Shown piece by piece: positions 6,192-11,806 of a DNA stretch of 11,806 nt (the stretch's first letter is position 1; every line of letters begins with the position of its first letter). The notes under the pieces are model-generated. The model ran no database searches, had not been told where the DNA came from, and saw only the letters and a program-made list of their open reading frames with translations. Source of the stretch: Conchiformibius sp. (lineage in GTDB: Bacteria > Pseudomonadota > Gammaproteobacteria > Burkholderiales > Neisseriaceae); the NCBI GenBank assembly GCA_029984035.1, contig JASBYJ010000016.1, positions 1 to 11,806 on the forward strand. The letters run 5' to 3'. A program made the translations under genes and the position numbers.

Positions 6192-6950
6192 TCAGGCAGC
6201 CTTTTGGGCGGTTTCTCCCAATGTATGCATTGTGATGCCTTGTCCGGATACGCTGATATAGCCGCCTTGTGTGCCGTACCAATCGGGCAGGACGAAACGC
6301 TGTATGGTGCGGTTGCCGAAGCGGTGTTCGTGTCGGGCGGGACGGTGGGTGTGTCCGTGGATGATGATTTCGGTTTCGGGAAAACGTTTTAAGGCTGACC
6401 GAATGCCTGCTTCGCTGACATCGGTTTGGGGCGAGTGGCGGCCGTAGCGCAGCTTGCGCTTGCGGCTGGCTTCGCGCAAGCGGTCGGCAATACGGCGGCG
6501 GACGGATTGGGGTAGCGACAGCAGCAGTCGCGTTATCCATGTGTTGCGGATAATGCGGCGGTAGTGTTGGTAGGCGGTATCATCGCTGCACATTTCATCG
6601 CCGTGGCAGATGAGTATGGCGTTGCCGTGAAGGTGCAGCAGGTTTTGTTCGGGCAGCAAATGCATACCCGCACGTGCGGCGTAGTCCGGGCCGATTAAAA
6701 AATCGCGGTTGCCGCATACGAAATAAACGGGGGCGGTTTGTGAAAATGCGGATAGGGCGGCGGCGGTTTCTGCGGCTGTGCGGCTGTGCTGGTCATCGCC
6801 CGTCCATGCGTCAAAGATGTCGCCCAGCAGATACAGGGCGGCTGCTTTGCCTTGTTGTTCTTCGAGGAAACGGTAAAACAGGGCGTTTAAATCGGGGGTG
6901 TCGTCGCTGAGATGTAAATCGGCGGCAAACAGGGTGGGCAGGGTATTCAT
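6192..6950 (-). CDS. lpxH: UDP-2,3-diacylglucosamine diphosphatase LpxH
   Basis: The 252-residue peripheral inner-membrane phosphoesterase hydrolyses UDP-2,3-diacylglucosamine to lipid X and UMP, the fourth step of lipid A synthesis. The calcineurin-like metal ligands are in place: D11 and H13 (ADLHL), D44 (GDIFDAW), N81 (GNRDF), H116 (CHGDEM), and H200 and H202 (GHTHRP). Length fits the family (about 240 in E. coli). The ATG at 6950 lies 3 nt after the yffB-like stop codon and has no own Shine-Dalgarno, because the gap is a DUS. Translational coupling to the upstream gene is likely. Its last codons, KAA-stop, are encoded by a DUS. Both genes form one minus-strand unit. Confidence 0.95.
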   Translation of the reverse strand: MNTLPTLFAADLHLSDDTPDLNALFYRFLEEQQGKAAALYLLGDIFDAWTGDDQHSRTAAETAAALSAFSQTAPVYFVCGNRDFLIGPDYAARAGMHLLPEQNLLHLHGNAILICHGDEMCSDDTAYQHYRRIIRNTWITRLLLSLPQSVRRRIADRLREASRKRKLRYGRHSPQTDVSEAGIRSALKRFPETEIIIHGHTHRPARHEHRFGNRTIQRFVLPDWYGTQGGYISVSGQGITMHTLGETAQKAA

Positions 6951-6953
6951 GTT

Positions 6954-7307
6954 TCAGGCAGCCTGAAAGATGCGCAGGTAGTCTTCGGTAGTAAAACCGC
7001 AATGGTAACGTCCGTTGTGCGCCAATACGGGGCGTTTGATGAGACTGGGCTGTGCGGCCATCAAGGCAACGGCTCCTGCGGTTTCGGCTGCCTGAAGTTG
7101 CTGTTCGGCGGTGAGTTTGCGCCAAGTGGTGCCGCGTTTGTTCAGCAGTTGCGACAGGGGAATGTGTTGCAGCCAGAGCGTTAGGGTTTCTGCGGTGGGA
7201 GGCTGCTTTTTGAAATCGGAAAAAATATACTCTATTTGTTGTTCGGACAGCCATTGGCGGGCGGCTTTGACGGTGTCGCAGTTGGGAATGCCGTATAGGA
7301 TAGTCAT
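6954..7307 (-). CDS. ArsC/Spx-family YffB-like protein
   Basis: The 117-residue thioredoxin-fold protein matches the YffB/ArsC-like group, with N9-C10-D11-T12 in the active-site position, NKRGTTWRKL (56-65) and the cis-Pro region PSLIKRPVL (87-95). The family relates to arsenate reductases, but YffB-type members have unsettled roles and are often annotated only as arsenate reductase-like. Only the catalytic-type Cys10 is in the expected redox site; Cys103 is distant. The start at 7307 has no clear Shine-Dalgarno. The C-terminal FQAA-stop is written by a DUS that continues to the lpxH start. It is probably the first gene of a two-gene operon with lpxH. Confidence 0.85.
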   Translation of the reverse strand: MTILYGIPNCDTVKAARQWLSEQQIEYIFSDFKKQPPTAETLTLWLQHIPLSQLLNKRGTTWRKLTAEQQLQAAETAGAVALMAAQPSLIKRPVLAHNGRYHCGFTTEDYLRIFQAA

Positions 7308-7345
7308 GATATATTCGGTCGGGATGAGAATGATATGAATATCGG

Positions 7346-7374
7346 ATTGTACGGAAAGCGGGCGGCTTTGTCTT
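7346..7374 (-). promoter_or_regulatory. Promoter candidate for yffB-like/lpxH
   Basis: On the minus strand AAGACA (7374-7369, 4/6), a 17-nt spacer and TACAAT (7351-7346, 5/6) give a sigma-70-like promoter about 40 nt upstream of the start codon. Its -35 box overlaps the -35 box of the divergent lipoprotein promoter. Confidence 0.4.
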
Positions 7375-7401
7375 GATGATGTCGGGTTTTGCCGTTATAG
7401 T
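7373..7401 (+). promoter_or_regulatory. Promoter candidate for the lipoprotein gene
   Basis: TTGATG (7373-7378, 4/6), a 17-nt spacer and TATAGT (7396-7401, 5/6) would start transcription near 7408, about 88 nt before the lipoprotein ATG. Confidence 0.45.
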
Positions 7402-7495
7402 GGGACGTGTTTTGCGCTTTATCGGCAAGGGCGGATGCAGTAAGCCGTGCGTTCGCCTGATGTTTGTTCGGGCTGTTTCGGATAAGGGAGACGGA

Positions 7496-8131
7496 ATGAA
7501 AAAAACCATGCTGTTGTTATCGGTTTTGTGTGTGGCTGCCTGCGGCGGAGATGTAATATCCAAATCGGATGTGCAGAAGGCATTGGACAATGCGGGTAAA
7601 TATCATGCGGTGTGCGTGCCGTTCGCTTTGGATGTGGAATATCGTGCGGACGGCGATGATGTGCATTGGACGGTGTTGGGTACCGAACATATACGCTTGT
7701 TGCGCCGTTTGGATAACGGTAAGCGTGCCAATCAAAACGCTATCGCGCAAATGGAGATATTGGTTGATGCCGGGCTGTATCGTCAGGATAAAGACGTGCG
7801 TATTGAAGAAGGTAAAAATACTAAGCGTTACAGCTCGTACAGCATTACTCCGAAAGGAAGGGATACCTTTATGCCTTCTGCGCAAGGGACGGTACTTTGC
7901 GTGGGAAGGGAAAAAGTGGAGAAAATCCATTATGCGACCGCGCCGACTCCTGCCAACGGTTTCACTGTCAGCAAAGTGTCTTACGATGCTTCCGTGCAAA
8001 CCGAACGTTGGGCGCGCAGTTTGTTGAAAAACAGCCCTTATTACGAAGGTTTGAAACAAACGGAAACGCGTTCCGTCACTTTGGTCAAAACCGATGACGG
8101 ATGGCGCAGTTTGCGTGAAGTCCACCATTGA
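7496..8131 (+). CDS. Small lipoprotein of unknown function
   Basis: The 211-residue product starts with a lipoprotein signal peptide: MKKT, a hydrophobic core and the lipobox VAAC with Cys16. Residue +2 is Gly, so there is no Asp inner-membrane retention signal and the outer membrane is likely. The start at 7496 is chosen because the signal peptide begins there and a GGGAG-type ribosome binding site precedes it; the longer frame from 7373 lies over the promoter. The rest is not recognised. Residues about 81-125 (LVDAGLY, then YSITPKGRDTF) resemble a winged-helix wing, which would be odd in a lipoprotein. Two more Cys (40 and 135) could form a disulphide. The C-terminus TDDGWRS looks like a beta strand end. 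It ends in its own terminator and is divergent from yffB/lpxH. Confidence 0.8.
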   Translation: MKKTMLLLSVLCVAACGGDVISKSDVQKALDNAGKYHAVCVPFALDVEYRADGDDVHWTVLGTEHIRLLRRLDNGKRANQNAIAQMEILVDAGLYRQDKDVRIEEGKNTKRYSSYSITPKGRDTFMPSAQGTVLCVGREKVEKIHYATAPTPANGFTVSKVSYDASVQTERWARSLLKNSPYYEGLKQTETRSVTLVKTDDGWRSLREVHH

Positions 8132-8136
8132 GCGAA

Positions 8137-8162
8137 AAAAAGCACCTGCAAAGGTGCTTTTT
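8137..8162 (+). terminator. Rho-independent terminator of the lipoprotein gene
   Basis: GCACCT (8142-8147) pairs with AGGTGC (8152-8157) around GCAA, with A residues before and TTTTT after. It begins 6 nt after the stop codon. Confidence 0.93.
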
Positions 8163-8163
8163 G

Positions 8164-8202
8164 TTTTCAGGCTGCCTGTGTATGCTTCAGGCAGCCTGAA
8201 AA
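8164..8202. repeat. Inverted DUS pair, 15-bp hairpin
   Basis: TTTTCAGGCTGCCTG (8164-8178) is the exact complement of CAGGCAGCCTGAAAA (8188-8202), with a 9-nt loop. It follows the lipoprotein terminator and lies about 50 nt before the ATPase gene. There is no T run on the plus strand, so a second terminator is doubtful. It provides two DUS (the exact Simonsiella-type one at 8186-8197). Confidence 0.8.
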
Positions 8203-8250
8203 ATGGAAATACCGCTGTGTTGCAGCGTACAGCAGAAAAGGAAAAATACA

Positions 8251-9129
8251 ATGAAAATCAAAACATGGAAACCGTTTATTCGCACCGCATTATCCGTTTT
8301 ACACCGCTTGGACGCATGGCTGCCGCCTTTGCCCGCCGAACCGGATTGGCAGAACAGTATCGCCTACCGTTGGCAAAAACACGGCAACGGCGGTATCTTG
8401 CGGGCTTTGCCGCGTCCGCATACTTTTCCCCTGAGCCGTTTGGCGGCGGTGGATGTCCAGATGCAGCGTTTGGTCGGCAATACCGAACAGTTTTTGCACG
8501 GCCGCCCTGCCAATAATGTATTGCTTTCGGGCGCAAGGGGGACGGGTAAGTCTTCATTAGTCAAAGCATTGTTGCACGAATATGCACAGCAGGGTTTGCG
8601 GCTGATTGAAGTGGACAAACACGATTTGACCACTTTGCCGGCATTGCTGGATTTATTGGCGGAACGTTCGGAAAAGTTTATCGTGTTTTGCGATGATTTA
8701 TCGTTTGAAGCAGGCGAAGACGGCTACAAGGCGCTGAAAACGGCTTTGGACGGAGGTTTGTCGCGCAGGGCGGATAACGTGCTGGTGTATGCCACTTCCA
8801 ACCGCCGTCATTTGATGCCCGAATATATGTACGACAATCACGCCCGCGCGGGAGAGGGAGGTGAAGTGCATCCTCAGGAAGCGGTTGAGGAAAAAGTGTC
8901 TTTATCCGACCGCTTCGGTTTGTGGTTGAGTTTTTATCCCTTTGACCAGCAACAATATTTGCAAGCAGTACAAAATTGGTTGGCGGATTTTCAAGCGGAG
9001 TGGACGGAGGAAAGCCGTACCGCCGCTTTGCAGTGGGCGCAGATGCGCGGCAACCGTTCCGGCCGTACCGCCTATCAGTTTGCCTGCGATTGGGCAGGCA
9101 GGCTGCCTGAACGGAAAAAGGCTGCCTGA
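8251..9129 (+). CDS. DUF815-family AAA ATPase
   Basis: The 292-residue P-loop ATPase has Walker A GARGTGKS (94-101), Walker B FIVFCDD (143-149), a sensor-1-like ATSN (181-184) and a conserved SDRFGLWL (219-226) with a possible arginine finger Arg221. Order and spacing match the DUF815 family, whose cellular role is not established. ATG 8251 is chosen because AAGGA lies 8 nt upstream; the upstream in-frame ATG at 8203 lies within the DUS hairpin. No membrane segment or other domain is seen. The last nine residues RLPERKKAA are encoded by two tandem DUS (9100-9111 and 9119-9130), the second supplying the stop codon. The gene precedes ppk2 by 74 nt on the same strand without a terminator, so the two may be cotranscribed. 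Confidence 0.87.
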   Translation: MKIKTWKPFIRTALSVLHRLDAWLPPLPAEPDWQNSIAYRWQKHGNGGILRALPRPHTFPLSRLAAVDVQMQRLVGNTEQFLHGRPANNVLLSGARGTGKSSLVKALLHEYAQQGLRLIEVDKHDLTTLPALLDLLAERSEKFIVFCDDLSFEAGEDGYKALKTALDGGLSRRADNVLVYATSNRRHLMPEYMYDNHARAGEGGEVHPQEAVEEKVSLSDRFGLWLSFYPFDQQQYLQAVQNWLADFQAEWTEESRTAALQWAQMRGNRSGRTAYQFACDWAGRLPERKKAA

Positions 9130-9130
9130 A
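9100..9130 (+). repeat. Two tandem same-strand DUS at the end of the ATPase gene
   Basis: Exact AGGCTGCCTGAA lies at 9100-9111 and again at 9119-9130, 19 nt apart. The first is read as R-L-P-E and the second as (K)-A-A-stop in the same frame. Confidence 0.95.
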
Positions 9131-9203
9131 TATATGATTTTCCTGAAAAAAGAGTTAAAATCGCACCAGATAACATCCGTAACCACCAAAGAAAGAACGT
9201 ATT

Positions 9204-10121
9204 ATGGCAGAGCATCAATTGCAACCCTATGAACCCGTTGATTTGGGTGAGAAAAAGAGCAGTATGCAAGTTTTTGAAGAAGCCGTGGCGAAATATAAAG
9301 GGCGTGTCAGCCATGAAGACAGCGGCAGTGCGCCGCTGCCTGAAGACTATCCTTACAAGCACCGCATGAGCCGCCGTGATTACGAAAAAGAAAAGAAAAA
9401 GCTGCAAATCGAGCTTTTGAAAGTGCAAAGCTGGGTGAAAGACAGCGGTCAAAAAATCGTCAGCCTGTTTGAAGGACGCGATGCGGCAGGCAAGGGCGGC
9501 ACCATCAAACGCTATATGGAACATCTCAATCCGCGCGGCGCGCGCGTGGTGGCTTTGGAGAAACCTACCGAAACCGAACGCGGACAATGGTTTTTCCAAC
9601 GTTATATCCAAAATCTGCCCACTGCCGGCGAGATGGTATTTTTTGACCGTTCTTGGTACAACCGCGCCGGTGTCGAGCGCGTAATGGGTTTTTGCGAACC
9701 GAACGAATATTTGCTGTTTATGCGCCAGGCGCCTGAATTTGAACGTATGTTGGTGGCAAGCAATATCCATTTGTTTAAATTCTGGTTTTCGGTTTCTCGC
9801 GAAGAGCAGTTGCGCCGTTTTGTGTCCCGTTATTCCGACCCGCTCAAACATTGGAAACTGTCGCCTGTTGACGTACAGTCGCTGGATTTGTGGGACGCTT
9901 ATACCGAAGCGAAAAACAATATGTTTTTCCATACCCATACTAAAGACGCGCCTTGGGTCATCATCAAATCGGACGATAAAAAACGCGCCCGTTTGAACTG
10001 TATCCGTTATTTCCTGCATTCTTTGGACTATCCGGGCAAAGACGTCAAAGCCATCGGCAATGTGGACCCGCTGATTGTGATGCACCCCGATATGAACACG
10101 ACAACGCAAGACCGCGGTTAA
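9204..10121 (+). CDS. ppk2: Polyphosphate kinase 2 (PPK2 family)
   Basis: The 305-residue cytoplasmic enzyme moves phosphate between polyphosphate and nucleotides. The PPK2 fold is clear: Walker A GRDAAGKGG (91-99) in SLFEGRDAAGKGGTIK, Walker B with VFFDRSWYNRAGVE (145-158, Asp148 and Arg149), and the lid segment SDPLKHWKLSPVD (211-223). Length fits single-domain PPK2. Which nucleotide is preferred (class I nucleoside diphosphate or class II/III AMP) cannot be read safely. The ATG at 9204 has only a weak purine-rich stretch upstream; Met21 (9264) is an alternative. The 74-nt gap after the ATPase gene has no terminator. A DUS-stem terminator follows the stop. Confidence 0.94.
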   Translation: MAEHQLQPYEPVDLGEKKSSMQVFEEAVAKYKGRVSHEDSGSAPLPEDYPYKHRMSRRDYEKEKKKLQIELLKVQSWVKDSGQKIVSLFEGRDAAGKGGTIKRYMEHLNPRGARVVALEKPTETERGQWFFQRYIQNLPTAGEMVFFDRSWYNRAGVERVMGFCEPNEYLLFMRQAPEFERMLVASNIHLFKFWFSVSREEQLRRFVSRYSDPLKHWKLSPVDVQSLDLWDAYTEAKNNMFFHTHTKDAPWVIIKSDDKKRARLNCIRYFLHSLDYPGKDVKAIGNVDPLIVMHPDMNTTTQDRG

Positions 10122-10134
10122 TCAGACGTATCAG

Positions 10135-10175
10135 GCTGCCTGAAAACAATCCAAACGGTTTCAGGCAGCTTTTTT
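10135..10175 (+). terminator. Rho-independent terminator of ppk2 built from two DUS
   Basis: GCTGCCTGAAA (10135-10145) pairs with TTTCAGGCAGC (10159-10169), an 11-bp stem with a 13-nt loop, followed by TTTTTT. It shows the family habit of using inverted uptake sequences as terminators. Confidence 0.92.
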
Positions 10176-10183
10176 GTTACAAT
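10175..10183 (+). promoter_or_regulatory. Extended -10 promoter candidate of ribB
   Basis: TGT-TACAAT (10175-10183) matches an extended -10 element and starts in the T run of the ppk2 terminator. Transcription would begin near 10190, leaving a leader of about 17 nt, too short for an FMN riboswitch. Confidence 0.45.
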
Positions 10184-10206
10184 TGCCGCCCAATTTGGAG
10201 AGAATT

Positions 10207-11304
10207 ATGGCCGTTTCCCCTATTTCCGACATCGTTGCCGACATCAAAGCGGGCAAAATGGTGATTATCACCGATGCCGAAGACCGCGAAAACGAAGGCG
10301 ATATTGTGATGGCAGCGCAATTTGTTACGCCCGATGCCATTAATTTTATGATTAAAAACGCACGCGGTTTGGTATGCCTGCCGATGGAAGACCGTTTGAT
10401 AGACCGCTTGGGGCTGCCGATGATGACGCAGAAAAACGGCGCACAATACGGCACCAATTTCACCGTTTCCATTGAAGCGGCAGAGGGCATCAGCACGGGT
10501 ATTTCCGCTGCCGACCGTGCGCACACCATCCAAACCGCCGTGTCCGCCGATGTGCAGCCCGAAAGCATTGTCCAACCCGGACACATTTTTCCGTTGCGTG
10601 CGCAAAAAGGCGGCGTATTGGTTCGGGCGGGACATACCGAAGCGGCGGTGGATTTGGCGAAGATGGCAGGTTTGTCGGGTGCGGGTGTGATTTGCGAGAT
10701 TTTGAACGATGACGGTACGATGGCGCGCATGCCCGAATTGGAAAAGTTTGCCGCGCAACACGGTTTGAAAATCGGCACGATTGCCGATTTGATTGAGTAC
10801 CGCAGCCGCACCGAAAGCCTGTTGGAAGAAATGGGCGATACGGTGGTGCATACGCCTTGGGGCGAATTCAGGCAGCATGTTTATGTGGACAAACTCAATG
10901 GCGATACCCATTTGGCTTTGGTGAAAGGCAATCCCGAGCAGGCCGCCGAAACATTGGTGCGCGTACACGAGCCTTTCAGCGCGATGGATTTTCTGCACGC
11001 CGACCCCAACCACTCTTGGCCGCTGCCTGAAGCATTGCAACGGGTTCAGGCAGCCGAGAGCGGCGTGGTGATTTTGCTGCACCGCACTGAAGACGGTGCG
11101 GCATTGTTGGAACGCACTTTGCCGAAAAACAGTTTCCAAGTGAAACGGTGGGATAGGAAAACCTACGGTATCGGTGCGCAAATTCTGGCAGGGTTGAACG
11201 TGGGCAAAATGCGGATTATGGGCAAACCTTCTGCCATGAACGGTTTGGAAGGGTTCGGCTTGGAAGTGTGCGGATTTGAGGAAAGTTCGAAGCGTTGCCG
11301 ATAA
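10207..11304 (+). CDS. ribB: 3,4-dihydroxy-2-butanone 4-phosphate synthase with degenerate RibA-like C-terminal domain
   Basis: The 365-residue protein has an N-terminal RibB domain (about 1-205), which turns ribulose 5-phosphate into the four-carbon precursor of riboflavin. Its catalytic motifs are intact: DAEDRENEGD (23-32), STGISAADRAHT (96-107), RAGHTEAAVDL (140-150) and CEILNDDGTMAR (163-174). Residues about 206-365 resemble GTP cyclohydrolase II, with VRVHEP (251-256) and YGIGAQILAGL plus GLEGFGLEV (320-354). The three zinc-binding cysteines of RibA are absent, so cyclohydrolase activity is unlikely. Such proteins have been described as RibBX-type variants in Proteobacteria; a separate ribA is then expected elsewhere. 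ATG 10207 is chosen because GGAGA lies 5 nt upstream. A DUS variant (11045-11056) lies in frame. Confidence 0.93.
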   Translation: MAVSPISDIVADIKAGKMVIITDAEDRENEGDIVMAAQFVTPDAINFMIKNARGLVCLPMEDRLIDRLGLPMMTQKNGAQYGTNFTVSIEAAEGISTGISAADRAHTIQTAVSADVQPESIVQPGHIFPLRAQKGGVLVRAGHTEAAVDLAKMAGLSGAGVICEILNDDGTMARMPELEKFAAQHGLKIGTIADLIEYRSRTESLLEEMGDTVVHTPWGEFRQHVYVDKLNGDTHLALVKGNPEQAAETLVRVHEPFSAMDFLHADPNHSWPLPEALQRVQAAESGVVILLHRTEDGAALLERTLPKNSFQVKRWDRKTYGIGAQILAGLNVGKMRIMGKPSAMNGLEGFGLEVCGFEESSKRCR

Positions 11305-11345
11305 AATGCGGACGGTTGGTATTGCGTGTCGATTGGCTGATATGA

Positions 11346-11378
11346 AAACGCCCCGAATATTGGATATTCGGGGCGTTT
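11346..11378. terminator. Bidirectional terminator between ribB and the DUF2818 gene
   Basis: A perfect 15-bp GC-rich stem (11346-11360 with 11364-11378) closes a 3-nt loop. The T run is better on the minus strand (TTTT) than on the plus strand (TTT). It lies 41 nt after the ribB stop and 12 nt after the DUF2818 stop. Confidence 0.9.
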
Positions 11379-11390
11379 AAAGCAATATGT

Positions 11391-11690
11391 TCACTCGCGG
11401 TTTCTACCGTGCCAAAAGTAATGCCATACGAAAGCGGGAAAAGAAAAACACAGATAAAGGCAGAGAACCACAACATAAAATTCCCAATCTTGGGTGTGAA
11501 TGCTGCCTGAACGGCGTTCCAATACGGCGGCAATCAGCGCGGTAATCAAAAGTCCGACCAGCCATTCGCCCAAATGGTGGACAAAACGTTTTTCAGGCAG
11601 CCTGATAATGCCGAAGCCGCGCTTGCTGAGAAACGGTGCATTGGCAAAAAACAGGGCTAACAACAGCAGGCTGTACATCGGTGCGGTCAT
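11391..11690 (-). CDS. DUF2818-family small membrane protein
   Basis: The 99-residue product has three hydrophobic segments (about 5-20, 42-57 and 70-90), with the family-like stretches ANAPFLSKRGFG (16-27), LGEWLVGLL (40-48) and DWEFYVVVLCLYLCFSFPAFVWHY (68-91). DUF2818 genes in Betaproteobacteria commonly sit next to the end of the nuo (complex I) operon, and their function is unknown. No nuo gene is in view, so that context would have to lie to the right. The ATG at 11690 has AGGA 7 nt upstream. Two DUS lie inside this short gene: 11592-11603 read in frame as R-L-P-E, and the variant 11500-11511 read as R-S-G-S. Its own extended -10 promoter is likely. Confidence 0.85.
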   Translation of the reverse strand: MTAPMYSLLLLALFFANAPFLSKRGFGIIRLPEKRFVHHLGEWLVGLLITALIAAVLERRSGSIHTQDWEFYVVVLCLYLCFSFPAFVWHYFWHGRNRE

Positions 11691-11720
11691 AGTGTTTTCC
11701 TAGATGGCGGATAGGGCGAA

Positions 11721-11729
11721 ATTGTAGCA
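11721..11729 (-). promoter_or_regulatory. Extended -10 promoter candidate of the DUF2818 gene
   Basis: On the minus strand TGC-TACAAT (11729-11721) matches the extended -10 form. Transcription would begin near 11714, giving a leader of about 24 nt. The 16-bp repeat array begins about 16 nt upstream of the TGC. Confidence 0.5.
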
Positions 11730-11744
11730 GAAGCATTGCGGCGC

Positions 11745-11806
11745 GTGTGTTGTGATGTCGTTGTGCGGTGATGTCGTTGTGCGGTGATGTCGTTGTGCGG
11801 TGATGT
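11745..11806. repeat. 16-bp tandem repeat, about 3-4 copies, cut by the window end
   Basis: The unit TTGTGCGGTGATGTCG occurs perfectly at 11761-11776 and 11777-11792, then as a truncated copy at 11793-11806. A diverged copy with three mismatches occupies 11745-11760. It may continue beyond the window. On the minus strand the unit has no stop codon in any frame. It lies directly upstream of the predicted DUF2818 promoter. Confidence 0.93.

Larger units (their letters stand above)
313..11603. repeat. Dispersed DNA uptake sequences (AGGCTGCCTGAA type)
   Basis: Exact copies of AGGCTGCCTGAA, or its complement TTCAGGCAGCCT (marked rc), start at 313 rc, 2737, 3295, 4718 rc, 5827, 6026, 6141, 6953 rc, 8186 rc, 9100, 9119, 10133 and 11592 rc. 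Further 10-11/12 variants lie at 560, 576, 2058, 2884, 4080, 5976, 6191, 7085, 10160, 11045 and 11500. Several copies extend to the 15-nt near-palindrome TTCAGGCNGCCTGAA, so they also contain the Kingella-type AGGCAGCCTGAA. Copies without that extension all favour the AGGCTGCCTGAA form. In Neisseriaceae such sites are bound by the pilus protein ComP and promote uptake of related DNA. Confidence 0.95.

Noticed and set aside
5822..6204. CRISPR-like array or mobile repeat in the DUS-rich gap
   Set aside because: The repeated unit is the 12-mer uptake sequence in both orientations at irregular spacing, with no uniform spacers and no cas genes.
9075..10109. Minus-strand 344-codon frame opposite ppk2
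   Set aside because: It is antisense to an unambiguous PPK2, with His/Phe/Arg-rich composition typical of a shadow frame.
10122..10206. FMN riboswitch before ribB
   Set aside because: The gap is 85 nt and is mostly taken by the ppk2 terminator; the predicted leader is about 17 nt.
10177..11181. Minus-strand 334-codon frame opposite ribB
   Set aside because: It is antisense to RibB with intact motifs and has no recognisable domain.

Overview
The window looks like a chromosomal piece of a Neisseriaceae bacterium. The main evidence is dense copies of a DNA uptake sequence (DUS). At least 13 exact copies of AGGCTGCCTGAA (either strand) and many 10-11/12 variants lie in spacers, terminators and coding ends. 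As I recall the published dialects, this 12-mer is the Simonsiella-type DUS, not the meningococcal ATGCCGTCTGAA. The gene content (TrkH, PCu(A)C chaperone, LpxH, PPK2, DUF2818) fits the same family. I cannot name the species.

Layout. Position 1-57 holds a heptanucleotide tandem repeat just inside the start of a minus-strand gene that leaves the window, a strong candidate for phase variation. Then trkH (+, K+ uptake) converges on a His-tailed periplasmic copper chaperone (-). Upstream of the chaperone on the minus strand is a fused gene: an N-terminal Cro/CI-like helix-turn-helix joined in frame to UbiX flavin prenyltransferase. It is separated from a divergent phosphohexomutase gene (+) by an island that is about 15 percent GC at its core and carries a 19-bp dyad over the predicted start of the fusion transcript. 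After a strong terminator and a DUS-rich gap comes a two-gene minus-strand unit, yffB-like then lpxH. A small lipoprotein gene (+) runs divergently from it. A DUF815-type AAA ATPase, ppk2 and ribB (RibB with a degenerate RibA-like tail) follow on the plus strand. A bidirectional terminator separates ribB from a minus-strand DUF2818 membrane protein gene. The window ends inside a 16-bp tandem repeat.

Most genes are housekeeping or envelope/metabolism functions, each mostly with its own terminator. There is no sign of a phage, insertion sequence, CRISPR array or RNA gene. The two observations I would follow first are the HTH-UbiX fusion with its candidate autoregulatory operator, and the repeat-switched partial gene at the left edge. 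Both window ends lie in tandem repeats, so the piece may be an assembly contig broken at repeats.
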